64,000 nucleotides of DNA, taken from QQVM01 sp964544885. Its GTDB lineage: Bacteria > Bacteroidota > Bacteroidia > AKYH767-A > 2013-40CM-41-45. A model generated the notes under the pieces. The model saw only the letters and a program-made list of their open reading frames with translations. It had not been told where the DNA came from and did no database searches. The stretch lies in the NCBI GenBank assembly GCA_964544885.1, contig CAZJDX010000009.1, positions 49,869 to 113,868 on the forward strand, given 5' to 3'. The translations under genes were made by a program, and so were the position numbers. Positions 25,095 to 35,031 of this stretch are shown here, in pieces. Positions within the stretch are counted from its first letter, which is position 1; each line of letters opens with the position of its first letter.

Positions 25095-25123
25095 TGCCTC
25101 ATCAAAATGTAATTGATGAGGCA
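25095..25123. repeat. Hairpin between the two leftward operons
   Basis: TGCCTCATCA and TGATGAGGCA form a perfect 10-bp stem with a 9-nt loop, 51 bp after the stop of the receiver-domain gene. It may be a weak terminator or an RNA-processing point, since no clear T-run follows. Confidence 0.55.
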
Positions 25124-25173
25124 AGTATATAGCAGGGTTAGTTAGCTATAGTTTCCCGGAGTTATTGACTACT

Positions 25174-27135
25174 TCATTCATAATCGTCTAATAAAGAAAA
25201 AGTATTTCCCAATTCATTTAGTTTGGCTTGCCCTTTTGCTGTTGTTGGGTCAATGTCTGTCTCTTCTTCTTCCAAAGTTTCATTTTTTGCTTTACTGTCA
25301 AAAGAATCATTTCCCTCATCAATTCTAATACCTTTTTTGAGCAACCAATTCTTTTCTTCAGGTAAAACACCTAAAGGTAATGTTGATGGCATGATGCAAA
25401 GTTTATTGAGTAAGTTTTTTGAATTTTGGATTAACTTATCTTCTACGTCTTCTTCAATAGATTTTTCAGTTTCTTTTCCATTGAACTTTTTTGTGCTTCT
25501 TGATTTAGCTTTTGATTTGGATACAGTTGAATGTTCTAATTTTACCAGATTATCGAAAAATGAATTTCTCAAAACACATAAAACTTTTAACTCAGCAGGT
25601 TCTTTACCATTAATACTAATATCCAGAAGTGTATTGTTATACCAAAGCGCCAACCACATCCTCCGAATAATTAGAACACTTTCCAAGATTGGCGAACCGG
25701 ATTTTTCAAATTGAATTCCGAATTTTTTTCCAAAATCATCAAGCGACCTATCTTTTACCGGATCAAGGGCATTTTTGTAATAGTTCCATAGTATATCAGC
25801 TCCATCCGAAATTTGTTTTTCAAAAGCCCCCCATTCTCTTGCTCTCTTTACTAAATATTGGTCTCTTAGTGATGTAAAAGTTAGCGTAATTTCGCCCGTC
25901 TTGTTTCTTTCTTCTGATTTAGTCCAACCTTCACCCATGTTTTTATCAGAACTAATTACCTCACGTATGGCATCACACTTCTGTTTCACCGTATCCGCCA
26001 TCATTTCCCATTGCACTTTGCTGTCGGCAGTTTCAAGGTGTTGCTTCTTGAACAAATGAATGTCCAATCCAAGCGTATTGCGAATGTTGTGAACATTTCT
26101 ATCACTTAACGATGTAAGTGCGAATAATGCAATGAGCCGTTTTTTGGCAGCATAATCCAATACTTCATAGCCCTGTAATTGCCAATATGTTTTCTCTCTT
26201 GGGTCAGTATATAATCGCCAGTCCGAAATTATTCCTGTTATTTCATTTATTCCATCTTTTTTCAACAACTCAATAGCTTCTTCTGCACTTCCGGTAATTT
26301 TTAATTCTTTAAAATGTTTTTTCAAGTTTTCTTCTATCACCTTCTGAAAATCCCGGTCATCTTCCAATACTAAAATCTTATGTTCACTTTCCGATTTAGT
26401 TTCTGCGAGTATAGCATCGTTGATAAGTTCCCTTTCACACGTCTTAATTAACTCGTCAGCTTTCTTGTTGAACTTTGATGCATCTGAAATATTTTCCAAA
26501 AGTTGTGCAGAGAAATTCTCCCAATCAAGAGAATTAAGCTGGATGCTATTCAGGTATGCGGCTGCTCCATTTAAAACATCTTTAAGTTTTTCTTCATTAT
26601 TGCCAACCTTAACGAATTGCAATTCATGTGTCAACTTGTCAATGATAACTCCTTTCTGATTAAGGAGCATTTCGTTCATGTCGGTAAGAACTGCATTAGT
26701 AAGCGGGAATTTGCAAAGAGATTCAACAGTTTTTCCTAAGGTTGTGCTTAACTGGCTAAAGGGTAAAAATCCGGTTCCTCTTCCGTAAAGTATGTTATAT
26801 TTTATGTCTTTCTTTTTATGAGCAAGACTGGCAAAATGGGATTGTGGTAGGGCAGAAGTAATGATAATCGGGCATAATAGATTGTGCTTTCTTCTTAACT
26901 CTACAGCTATGTCAAAGCCATAAAAATGTTGTAGATATTTTCCTTGCCAGTCCAGTTCAGCAAGGATAACGATCGCTTTTAAATTGTTTTTATTGACTGT
27001 AATTTTGTGTAACTCGCTTTCCGACAAAATGATTTCATTACCATCTTTAGTTTGGAACAAGGATGCTGTTTCTTCATCGAGGATAAAGATTCGCTCAACC
27101 TTTTCAACTTCTTCTATTTTCTTTTTCCTATCCAT
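25174..27135 (-). CDS. Response-regulator-like protein with central receiver domain
   Basis: A 653-residue protein. Residues about 15-125 look like a degenerate receiver (RIFILDEE; AIVILAELDW; IIITSALPQS). Residues about 252-372 are a full receiver domain: acidic pair Glu258/Asp259-260 in LVLEDD, phospho-acceptor Asp305 in IISDWRLY, Thr/Ser in ALTSLSD, and Lys in LFKKQ. About 280 residues follow with no known output domain: helical, with a Lys-rich then Glu-rich low-complexity end (TLEEEETDIDPTT). No DNA-binding domain is seen. It ends the operon that begins at livH and starts 2 bp after the next gene, consistent with being a phospho-acceptor of the large HATPase protein. Confidence 0.8.
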   Translation of the reverse strand: MDRKKKIEEVEKVERIFILDEETASLFQTKDGNEIILSESELHKITVNKNNLKAIVILAELDWQGKYLQHFYGFDIAVELRRKHNLLCPIIITSALPQSHFASLAHKKKDIKYNILYGRGTGFLPFSQLSTTLGKTVESLCKFPLTNAVLTDMNEMLLNQKGVIIDKLTHELQFVKVGNNEEKLKDVLNGAAAYLNSIQLNSLDWENFSAQLLENISDASKFNKKADELIKTCERELINDAILAETKSESEHKILVLEDDRDFQKVIEENLKKHFKELKITGSAEEAIELLKKDGINEITGIISDWRLYTDPREKTYWQLQGYEVLDYAAKKRLIALFALTSLSDRNVHNIRNTLGLDIHLFKKQHLETADSKVQWEMMADTVKQKCDAIREVISSDKNMGEGWTKSEERNKTGEITLTFTSLRDQYLVKRAREWGAFEKQISDGADILWNYYKNALDPVKDRSLDDFGKKFGIQFEKSGSPILESVLIIRRMWLALWYNNTLLDISINGKEPAELKVLCVLRNSFFDNLVKLEHSTVSKSKAKSRSTKKFNGKETEKSIEEDVEDKLIQNSKNLLNKLCIMPSTLPLGVLPEEKNWLLKKGIRIDEGNDSFDSKAKNETLEEEETDIDPTTAKGQAKLNELGNTFSLLDDYE

Positions 27136-27137
27136 AA

Positions 27138-29312
27138 CTACAAACTAATTTTTCCGATAATCTTTGGTCCAACATAAAATTCTGGCTTATCATTTAAGTA
27201 TTTCAGTAAATTTTCTACGAAACCTGTAGCAGAATTATTATTGATTGTCTTAGCGTCATTATAATGTGAGGAAAAGCCTCTTTCCTTTATCAATTCCCCC
27301 GCATCCTTATCGCCCCTTGTATTTTTGATGTATTCCGTTGTTGGTATTCCCGTTTGAGTTACCCCATGAATATGTTCAACGATTTTTGCAAGGTGTTGGA
27401 TAATCAATGAAGGATACATCCACTGATTTAGTGCATTTCCAAAATCCGATTGGACAAGTTCCTTCCTTAAATAGTTTCTAAAAATCAGAAGTGTGTCGTC
27501 TAAAATATCGAATACCACTTCTTTTTTTATTTGAATAGTAGCTTTGTAGTGGTCTGTTGCATAGTTACACCATTTAGGATTTAGCCACCAATGGCTTTCC
27601 TTCATTTTCAACTTGCTGATTGCTGAGGCATACTTCGCGAGAAACATATAATCTTCCCCTGTCAGAATATTTACTAATTCCGCAAACCGGACATAATTCT
27701 TTACAGAATCTTTTTCCGTCATTCCGGTATCAATACCCTCCTTTGTCCAGAACCCATCGCATCCTATGCGTTGTAACTCCTCATAGCTCCACGATTTGTT
27801 TGAAGCAGTGGTCATCAACATAGGTATTCCCGGAAATTGTTTCCTGATTTCTTTCAGCAATATAGCTCCGGACAGATTTTCTACTTCTATTCTGATACCG
27901 CTTTCCTTGTTCAGGCGAAGGTCAAGAAGAATTAAATCAAGATTATGGCTAATTATTTCAGGACTAATTATATCAATAAAATATTGTGCATTTATTTTGT
28001 CTGTTTCCTTTGGCTGAATTACTTTAAAAAGCTCCTGTTTCTCCTGATTGTAAATAATGTGCTGAAATATATTACTCCAACCTTCATTCGCCTGGTCGTC
28101 TATGTAAAGGATTTTAAGAGACTTTTTTTGCAGTTTTTCCCTTAATGCAGGAATTGACAAGGAGATGATTTTGGACTGTAACTTTTGAATTTCATTATCC
28201 AAACCGGCTATGCCACTCTTTAATTCCGACAAATACTTTTCCTCCTCTTTACTTAATGCATTGTTTAGTTCGGTCAATTTATTTTCTCTATCAGAGATTG
28301 CGTAACCAATCTGGCGGGTTCGTTGTTTCTCTTCCGTTAATTCTTGTTCTAATTCACTTATTTCATTTAATAGGCTTATCAGCATTCTGATTTTAACTGC
28401 TCTTTTCTCTAAGAACAATTCTAAACGACCATTCAATCGGGGTAAAAACTTATTGATGAGGGAAATTTGCTGTTCCAGAGATTCTATTTGGGAGTTTTTT
28501 TCACTTTTCTTTGTCTCAATACTATTTTGATTCTCAACAAACAAGTTTCTTGCTGAAATATACCGTTGTAATATTTCACTCAGCTTATTTGCTTCTTCAT
28601 TCAACTCAGCTAAGTTATTTACAATGAATTTTTCCCGATGTCCATATAGAAACAAAGCTTCCCTGTTTCTTAATGCTTTCAACTTGCTTTTTAGACCCTC
28701 TGGATATTCCTTCAAGTTCCATCGTTCAGTGAGACCGTATTTTTTTTGTTCCACTACCCGATGCACATTCCAAAGTCGGTCAATGCCCCACCAGTTTGCC
28801 CAGTTGTGCCGTTCATCTTCCGGCAGGCGAAACTCGGCAAGCATATAAGGTTTTAAATCCTGTTCATTAAAAGTATTATTTGCAAGGGTTTTAAGATATT
28901 CAATCGGCTTTTCTTTAATCTCATGCAGATATTTGAAAAGCGATATGCCTTTTGACGCAACAATAAAGTTAGTCGGATTTAGTTTAACCAATTCAAGCGG
29001 CTCAAATGGGGATATAAGCACAATATGATGCTTCATATCCATCATCCGCAAGAACTTGATGAGAGCTATGCCTGCACTGTGTTGGAGCCACTCAAAATCT
29101 TCATCAGCACAGGCAAGATACTGGTCAATGAAAATGATGCAGGGCTCACTTTCCGAGGCTTCTTTTTTTATATTGGCAGCAACATCGTATAAGTTTCGCT
29201 TTTTATCATTCTCAACTGTCAGCACATGGATTTCTTTCACTGCCGTGTCCGATGCAGTTATTTTTCCCGCTTGTTTTAGCTCAGTGTTGTCGTATATGAA
29301 AATGAGTTTCAT
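27138..29312 (-). CDS. Large protein with two receiver-like domains and a coiled coil
   Basis: A 724-residue protein. Residues about 1-135 have receiver-like features (IIFIDQYLA with Asp63, HIVLISPF with Ser101, FIVASKG with Lys121). Residues about 235-395 are a long coiled coil. Residues about 398-530 are a good receiver domain (ILYIDDQ at 401-407, Asp464 in LILLDLRLNK, MLMTTAS, Lys524 in FWTKEG). About 190 helical C-terminal residues follow; they include RGFSSHYN, an R-x4-H pattern as in HEPN ribonucleases, which is only suggestive. It is coupled by 1-bp overlap with the 206-residue gene. Probably an effector or signal integrator of the HATPase. Confidence 0.8.
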   Translation of the reverse strand: MKLIFIYDNTELKQAGKITASDTAVKEIHVLTVENDKKRNLYDVAANIKKEASESEPCIIFIDQYLACADEDFEWLQHSAGIALIKFLRMMDMKHHIVLISPFEPLELVKLNPTNFIVASKGISLFKYLHEIKEKPIEYLKTLANNTFNEQDLKPYMLAEFRLPEDERHNWANWWGIDRLWNVHRVVEQKKYGLTERWNLKEYPEGLKSKLKALRNREALFLYGHREKFIVNNLAELNEEANKLSEILQRYISARNLFVENQNSIETKKSEKNSQIESLEQQISLINKFLPRLNGRLELFLEKRAVKIRMLISLLNEISELEQELTEEKQRTRQIGYAISDRENKLTELNNALSKEEEKYLSELKSGIAGLDNEIQKLQSKIISLSIPALREKLQKKSLKILYIDDQANEGWSNIFQHIIYNQEKQELFKVIQPKETDKINAQYFIDIISPEIISHNLDLILLDLRLNKESGIRIEVENLSGAILLKEIRKQFPGIPMLMTTASNKSWSYEELQRIGCDGFWTKEGIDTGMTEKDSVKNYVRFAELVNILTGEDYMFLAKYASAISKLKMKESHWWLNPKWCNYATDHYKATIQIKKEVVFDILDDTLLIFRNYLRKELVQSDFGNALNQWMYPSLIIQHLAKIVEHIHGVTQTGIPTTEYIKNTRGDKDAGELIKERGFSSHYNDAKTINNNSATGFVENLLKYLNDKPEFYVGPKIIGKISL

Positions 29313-29932
29313 TACTTGGATAGTTCAGGAATTTTTGAAGCAGTCCATTTCAATACCTCCTCAATTTTCTTATTGCCATTTTCTCTACCCAGGAGTTCAA
29401 ATGCGAGTTTGTATTTGTCTTGCAGGTCAAGGTTTTCAATAGTAAGTTCTGAGTTGGAAATTTGCGAAATAGATAATGTTTTGTGTAGGCATATGAGGGA
29501 CTCGAGATAAGGATCACCGGCTATAGCCAATTTAAACGATTCAAATACTTCATTCAAATCTGGATTGCCGTTAGCGTCAATTTTTTTAATCAATCCATAA
29601 GTATTGGCATCGGTATGAGCACCTAACTTCACATGAATATTTTCCTCCTTAATACCTTTGATTTTCAGCTTGGACTTTAAAAGTTCTAAAGTTTCCGCAT
29701 TGGGACTTGTGTGATGTAAAATATATACATCGCCAACAGGTATCAATTCATTTATTCTTTCTAGATCAATGGTTGATCTGATATCGTCAATACTTCCATC
29801 AAAAGCAAGAGCTATCTTTTTGGTTTCATCAACAGTTTTTACAATAGGGGTTAATTGATTGGTAAGTTCAAAATCTCCTAAACCATAATCGGATAACTCT
29901 GTTTTATTGGTAAAAATTATGATGGTTTCCAT
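29312..29932 (-). CDS. 206-residue protein between HATPase and receiver genes
   Basis: A soluble protein with an alternating beta/alpha pattern at the N terminus (METIIIFTNK; KIALAFDGSIDD; GDVYILHHTSP; NIHVKLGAHTDANTYGLI), then helices. It could be a Rossmannoid or pseudo-receiver domain, but no family is recognised and no conserved Asp/Lys set is seen. It lies 4 bp after the 1286-residue ATPase gene and overlaps the following receiver gene by 1 bp, so its role must lie in the same signalling machine. Confidence 0.68.
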   Translation of the reverse strand: METIIIFTNKTELSDYGLGDFELTNQLTPIVKTVDETKKIALAFDGSIDDIRSTIDLERINELIPVGDVYILHHTSPNAETLELLKSKLKIKGIKEENIHVKLGAHTDANTYGLIKKIDANGNPDLNEVFESFKLAIAGDPYLESLICLHKTLSISQISNSELTIENLDLQDKYKLAFELLGRENGNKKIEEVLKWTASKIPELSK

Positions 29933-29936
29933 AGTC

Positions 29937-32900
29937 TTATATTTTGTTGAATATTCTTGAAGATTGCAGGGCTTGGTTCAGAAAAGCTTTGAAAGGGGTT
30001 TCAATGGCATAATGCGACAATGCTGAATAGGTTAAAAAAGGAACTTCGTCCGGAAGATTATCCGGCTTTCCTCTGCCAGAAGTGATGACTACTCGGGTAT
30101 CAAACTTTGATGTAAGATTACGGATGAAATCCAATACTTCCCGTTTCCCTTTTAGTTTATTAGCTGCCTCCAAAATTCTTTCTATCACTCCCAGATGAAT
30201 AACAATCAAATCAATCCCCTTTTTTAAGCTGGAATGTGTTTGAATTGTCTCAACAGCTTTGTGAAGATTGCATTCATCATCAGGTTTAAAAGAAGATTGA
30301 TTAAGGTCAATAGTATTGGAATCAGGAATGTGGATATTGCCTGCCTTCATGAGTATTTCTTTATTTTCAAATGGAGCAGCGTCTTTACTTACGTGATTTT
30401 CAAGTTTTATTTCTGGGTAATATTTCTCCTTATAAATAGCTTGAATCCGCTCGTCAATAATTACTAAATTGGTTACTATGCCATCCATGAGTTGAGAATT
30501 AGAGATTTTTTCTGACTTCGCCTTTTTCAAAAAATTATTTACTGCCGAAGGATTCGCTTCATAATGGTCAAAAAAACATTTATCATTAAATGCCTTATCA
30601 ATATCACCACCGTGATGATCAATGCAAAAATTAAATACAGGTTTTTCAACCCCAGAATTGCCCAGAACTTGTTTATTAAATGTATCTGCAAATTTTATTT
30701 TAGGCATAAAACTATTTACCTCAGCAGAGCCGATGCTTGTAATATTCAAAAATGACATACGGTGTTGAAGCCAGATTTTCCAAATTTCTTCAACTATTCC
30801 ATCAGAACCAATTATATCATTGTCATCATTGATTAAACTAAATTCTTCAATCCATGCAATCCAGCGATTATCTGGAAAGTCTATGGGCTTAGTGTCTTTA
30901 ACTAATATCCTTGTTGGTAAATTTCCTTTATAAAGTTCATTCGATTTCAGATAAATAGTTTTATCAAAGTCCTTTTTGGGAATGACCAACATGAAAGGAT
31001 GAGGATAAACTTTATTCTTATTAAATGCATCAGGGCTATTTGCGTCAGTGTTGATTACCCAAATTCCATTCTCTTTCAGTTGTTCTAATTTTGTCTTTGA
31101 ATCAATTTTAGATTTAGTATTCAGTTCCTTATATAGGGTCCCCAATTCATCAACCACCAATAATTCCTTTGGTTTCATGATGTGAAATACATAACCCAGG
31201 CAACCTTCCTTGTTTACTGCCTTAATAATATTCGGTATTTTTTCTCCTTGATGTTCAGTACAGAATTTCGTGGTTTCTAATTGGTCGACTTGATATTTTG
31301 GCTCATCCACAGTTTCAACCTGTATCTTCCGAAGGTAAGCAGCCGCAACCTTCATTTCAATTATTCCCCATGCTCCATGCCGCAATTCATTGGTTTGAGG
31401 GTCGAGAATTTCTTTATTTATATTTTGGTTTTGCCGGGCGACAATTAAGTCTATTTTTTTGATGCTGTTCTTTACTTCGGCTCCTTTTATTTTATTTAAT
31501 TCTTCCCTTTCCTCTTTTGTCAATCCGTCTTCCTTCTTACACGAATCATAAAACCAAACTTCATACAAGGTATTATCTTCTTTGCATGGTCTGATCTCAA
31601 GAGTAAAATCAACCGGCTGAACTGCCCTTCCGTGTTTTGCGGTGTTGCGTATTATATTCTCAATAATGACGTATAAAGCATGAAAACCCATTACATCGTT
31701 TGGCATGGATACCTGAATATCCTTGCTAATTTCATTTCCTATTGTAATTGGATCACATGGAGAAGCGCAATTCCTTGTTTCACAAATGCGGCAGTCGCGA
31801 ATTTGAATTGCATATTTAAAAGCGCTAACGCCACTTATGTAATTCAATAAGATACGATTTCTATCCATACCAGAAATCACTTCTGACATTAATGCTTTGG
31901 ATACTTCCATCAAAGGTGTAGAAGTAGAGAGATCAGCCAGAAAGTCCATACGGTCTCGTATGTAGGAGTTGAAATGGGCTACTACAGTGTTCTTATCAAC
32001 CGTATTGGTAACTGAGTTTACTGAAGTTTTAAATGGAGTATATTTCTCATCATCCCAAGAAAAACCAGAACTCACAGAATCACTTGTAATCATTTTTGCC
32101 AAGACATGACTTCCTAAATTATGGCTTCCTGTTCTTGCAAACACCTGAGATATTGCTGCTTTGCGGGCTTGAACCTTTATTTCTTCCTCTTGCAACAACG
32201 CCTCAATAAGATTCAACTTGCCTTTTATTACCTCAGCAAAGTTGTTTTTTTCAGGAGGATCAGGAAGAGGATCCTCACCTGAAAAGGATAATAAAAGGTT
32301 GTTGTATATTTTGCTACTTTTAGGAGCGATACCATTCAAATAGGGCTTCAAGATGTTCAAATAATGAATTGGATTTCGAGCGATTAATTTCTTTAACTCA
32401 AAAACAAAACCCGTTTCATTTTCATTGATAATTTTAAAATGAACAATGTTTTTGTCTTCAGATTCCAGTTTTTCAAGCAATTCATGCGTTGGGTTTTCAT
32501 ATTGAACAGGCAGAATTGTTGAGGGTGATAAAAACTGCTTTAGATTTCTATTGGGTGTTTCAGTAGTTATGCACTGGTTTCTGTTTTTACAATCATCATC
32601 TCCATTTTTACACTTGACGGATAATTTAAGGTGAGGAGTAACTTTTCGAGCCATTGAAAAGGCGTAAATATCTTCATCATTCTTTAACGTGTTATCCAGG
32701 AGCATATAAACACGTTCATCACGATATTTATGAAAAGCAATCTCTTTTCCAAATTTGCTTTTCATTTTATTGAGGTCTGACATTAATGAGATAACGTCTA
32801 ATTCTTTATGGTTATAGGTTGACTTGCAAACAAGCTTTATAGTATATTCAACGCTATCAAGAGTTACTGTTTGACTTATTAAATTCGCACCAAGAGAACT

Positions 32901-33797
32901 GAATACATCATAGTAATATCCTTTTAGAAAAGGATTGTCACATTTTAGCGTGTGCACTGTAAAGGAATCAAATTCTTTGAAGTGAAAACAATTCTTTTCG
33001 GTTGTCAAAGGACAAAAGCGATGTTCATGCTTTATAATGGAATGAATAAAGTCAAAATTCAGCGAGACTAATTCAGGCAACAAATTTCCATTTTTATGTT
33101 TAATAACCATTAATGGTGTCTTGCTGGAAACAGCAATTAAACGCTGAATATATAAAGTGGCATTATTTAGCTCATTCCTGAAATCCGGTTGTTTGGAAGC
33201 GATTTTTGTGTTTTCTTTTTGAAGGTCTATAAAATCCTCGAACTGGCGTATTTTATATGCATTAATGAAATCGGTGAGATAAGCAGATTGGGCATAATAG
33301 AATTTATTTTCAAAAAATAGTTTAATTTCTTCTTCACAATTATTTTTTAATTCACCTTCAAAAAAGAAATCCAATACCCCCAATATTTCCTGACCATTTT
33401 TGATGATTACAAAAGATGCGTGCTGTTGTCCAATTATAGTGTCGTAGTAACAAACAGTTCCTTTGGCATCATTGTATGTTTCTGGCAAAAATTTGGTATG
33501 GGTAGAGTTTTTATCTTTGAGCTCTGTAAATGAAAATCCCAAAGAACCGTAATCACAATCTAAGCGAGTGTCTTTTATTTCTTTAATTACTTCTATTGAT
33601 AAAGTTGATATATTGACATGATTAAAGTATATACTTTGCAAGGCATTAGCCCCTTCCCAATAAGTAAAAGCCCAAAGACCTCTAAATTCTAATTCATTTG
33701 ATTTACATAAAGCAATTAACTCCTCTTTGATCCTATCAAAGAGGGAGTTGAAAAGAGTTTCTGAGTATTTAATTTCTTTTATAACCGGATCAGACAT
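29937..33797 (-). CDS. Giant histidine-kinase-like ATPase (GHKL family)
   Basis: A 1286-residue soluble protein. Residues about 10-195 resemble a GAF-type sensor. Cys clusters occur at 262-286, 396-409 (CKNGDDDCKNRNQC) and 669-681 (CRICETRNCASPC), suggesting bound metal. A helical H-box-like segment has QVFARTGSHNLGSHVLAKM with His559 and His564. The ATP-binding domain follows: N-box IIENIIRNTAKHG (710-723) and G2-like GAWGIIEMK (808-816). The C-terminal about 400 residues are unassigned and contain FCIDHHGGD and VVITSGRGKPDNLP. It has no membrane helix. It overlaps the radical SAM gene by 8 bp. Phosphotransfer to the two downstream receivers is inferred. Confidence 0.82.
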   Translation of the reverse strand: MSDPVIKEIKYSETLFNSLFDRIKEELIALCKSNELEFRGLWAFTYWEGANALQSIYFNHVNISTLSIEVIKEIKDTRLDCDYGSLGFSFTELKDKNSTHTKFLPETYNDAKGTVCYYDTIIGQQHASFVIIKNGQEILGVLDFFFEGELKNNCEEEIKLFFENKFYYAQSAYLTDFINAYKIRQFEDFIDLQKENTKIASKQPDFRNELNNATLYIQRLIAVSSKTPLMVIKHKNGNLLPELVSLNFDFIHSIIKHEHRFCPLTTEKNCFHFKEFDSFTVHTLKCDNPFLKGYYYDVFSSLGANLISQTVTLDSVEYTIKLVCKSTYNHKELDVISLMSDLNKMKSKFGKEIAFHKYRDERVYMLLDNTLKNDEDIYAFSMARKVTPHLKLSVKCKNGDDDCKNRNQCITTETPNRNLKQFLSPSTILPVQYENPTHELLEKLESEDKNIVHFKIINENETGFVFELKKLIARNPIHYLNILKPYLNGIAPKSSKIYNNLLLSFSGEDPLPDPPEKNNFAEVIKGKLNLIEALLQEEEIKVQARKAAISQVFARTGSHNLGSHVLAKMITSDSVSSGFSWDDEKYTPFKTSVNSVTNTVDKNTVVAHFNSYIRDRMDFLADLSTSTPLMEVSKALMSEVISGMDRNRILLNYISGVSAFKYAIQIRDCRICETRNCASPCDPITIGNEISKDIQVSMPNDVMGFHALYVIIENIIRNTAKHGRAVQPVDFTLEIRPCKEDNTLYEVWFYDSCKKEDGLTKEEREELNKIKGAEVKNSIKKIDLIVARQNQNINKEILDPQTNELRHGAWGIIEMKVAAAYLRKIQVETVDEPKYQVDQLETTKFCTEHQGEKIPNIIKAVNKEGCLGYVFHIMKPKELLVVDELGTLYKELNTKSKIDSKTKLEQLKENGIWVINTDANSPDAFNKNKVYPHPFMLVIPKKDFDKTIYLKSNELYKGNLPTRILVKDTKPIDFPDNRWIAWIEEFSLINDDNDIIGSDGIVEEIWKIWLQHRMSFLNITSIGSAEVNSFMPKIKFADTFNKQVLGNSGVEKPVFNFCIDHHGGDIDKAFNDKCFFDHYEANPSAVNNFLKKAKSEKISNSQLMDGIVTNLVIIDERIQAIYKEKYYPEIKLENHVSKDAAPFENKEILMKAGNIHIPDSNTIDLNQSSFKPDDECNLHKAVETIQTHSSLKKGIDLIVIHLGVIERILEAANKLKGKREVLDFIRNLTSKFDTRVVITSGRGKPDNLPDEVPFLTYSALSHYAIETPFKAFLNQALQSSRIFNKI

Positions 33798-35031
33798 TGT
33801 TTATAACTTCATTGAATACTTCTTTATAAAATTCGGGGTAATCGAAAAAAAATGAGTCCTTCCTTGCCAAACAGCCAAAGTTGAACGTATTCTGCTCAGC
33901 CAGTTTGTAGTTAGGGCTGTTTTTCCAGATTTCTTTCAATGGTGTATTAACCACATCATTGCTGATAAAGAATTTCTCGGTATCGTTACCTGGGCATATA
34001 TAAGCGGTTCCATCCAGTTTAATATAAAAACCACCTGCCACTTGATTACATGGATGTCCACCGGGATATAGTGATACACCATGCCTAATAAAATCATCTT
34101 TTTTAAGCGCACCTGTTTTTAGTGCCCACTTGTATATGTCAATATAAGTTTGTTTTACTTGTTCGATATACGCTTTAAAATCTTTTCGTTCTTCCCTGCT
34201 TAGTTCTTTGTGCCCATTTCCGCTGCTCGTGGTTGGGCAAGCCGCAACATATATATTGCGTAGATTGCCCCATTTATAAATATCAAAAACGCCATCTACA
34301 TTTTCAGGTTTAAAAGGAGCTACAACTAAAGAAAGACGAGTTGGAATATTCGCCTGAAATTTGCTAAACCCTCTTTCAGTCAGTAAAAACAATGCCCTGT
34401 CTCTTAATTCGACATAGTTACTTAGCTTGTGTCTACGCCCTACCCCTACAGATGTGTTTTGAATTTCCTCATCAAAAGAATTAAATCCTAATAAAATACT
34501 GGTTTTGAGTTTGTATAGCCGGTCAACCAATTCTTCAGATGTGTAAATTCCCCTTTCTCCAAAATACTGTTTTACAAGTTCATCAGAGCCTATTACATGC
34601 CCTTTGGTGAATATTGCCGTATGAATATCCCTTTTATCCAGCTCAATGAGAAAATCTAAAAACTTGGTGTTTTCAAAAGGTTCGCCTGCACCTAATATTT
34701 TTACATACTTTAAACCAAGGTCTTTGGCTTGGTCAATAATTTTAATCGTTTCCTCCCAACTTAATTGTTTTTTGAATTTATATGGGAGCTGGTTGCTTTG
34801 AAAACAATGCGGGCAACCGAGGGAACATTTTACTCCAAAATCTATATCAATTGTAATCAGTCTGTAAGTGCCGTCCGGTAATTTTTCATGTAGTTCATCT
34901 TCAGCAACACCCCAGCCAATTACATTATTGATGTATGTTGATGGAAAAATGCCTTCCATGAATATTTCAGGTATGTCATTTATTGAACCGACTACCTGAT
35001 TCTCGTTAATTAACTCTCTTATATTCTCCAT
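33790..35031 (-). CDS. Radical SAM enzyme with SPASM/twitch-like end
   Basis: A 413-residue protein, started at the ATG at 35031 (MENIRELINE); the longer open frame would begin inside the receptor gene. The [4Fe-4S] motif is CSLGCPHC (Cys69, Cys73, Cys76), a CX3CX2C cluster site that also reads SAM reductively to a 5'-deoxyadenosyl radical. GAGEPF and LGFNS follow as expected for the barrel. The C-terminal HPCNQVAGGFYIKLDG, then YICPGN, then FGCLARKD, is SPASM/twitch-like and should bind a second cluster. Such enzymes often modify peptides or small metabolites. The start overlaps the binding-protein gene by 26 bp. No precursor peptide gene is recognised nearby. Confidence 0.87.
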   Translation of the reverse strand: MENIRELINENQVVGSINDIPEIFMEGIFPSTYINNVIGWGVAEDELHEKLPDGTYRLITIDIDFGVKCSLGCPHCFQSNQLPYKFKKQLSWEETIKIIDQAKDLGLKYVKILGAGEPFENTKFLDFLIELDKRDIHTAIFTKGHVIGSDELVKQYFGERGIYTSEELVDRLYKLKTSILLGFNSFDEEIQNTSVGVGRRHKLSNYVELRDRALFLLTERGFSKFQANIPTRLSLVVAPFKPENVDGVFDIYKWGNLRNIYVAACPTTSSGNGHKELSREERKDFKAYIEQVKQTYIDIYKWALKTGALKKDDFIRHGVSLYPGGHPCNQVAGGFYIKLDGTAYICPGNDTEKFFISNDVVNTPLKEIWKNSPNYKLAEQNTFNFGCLARKDSFFFDYPEFYKEVFNEVINNV

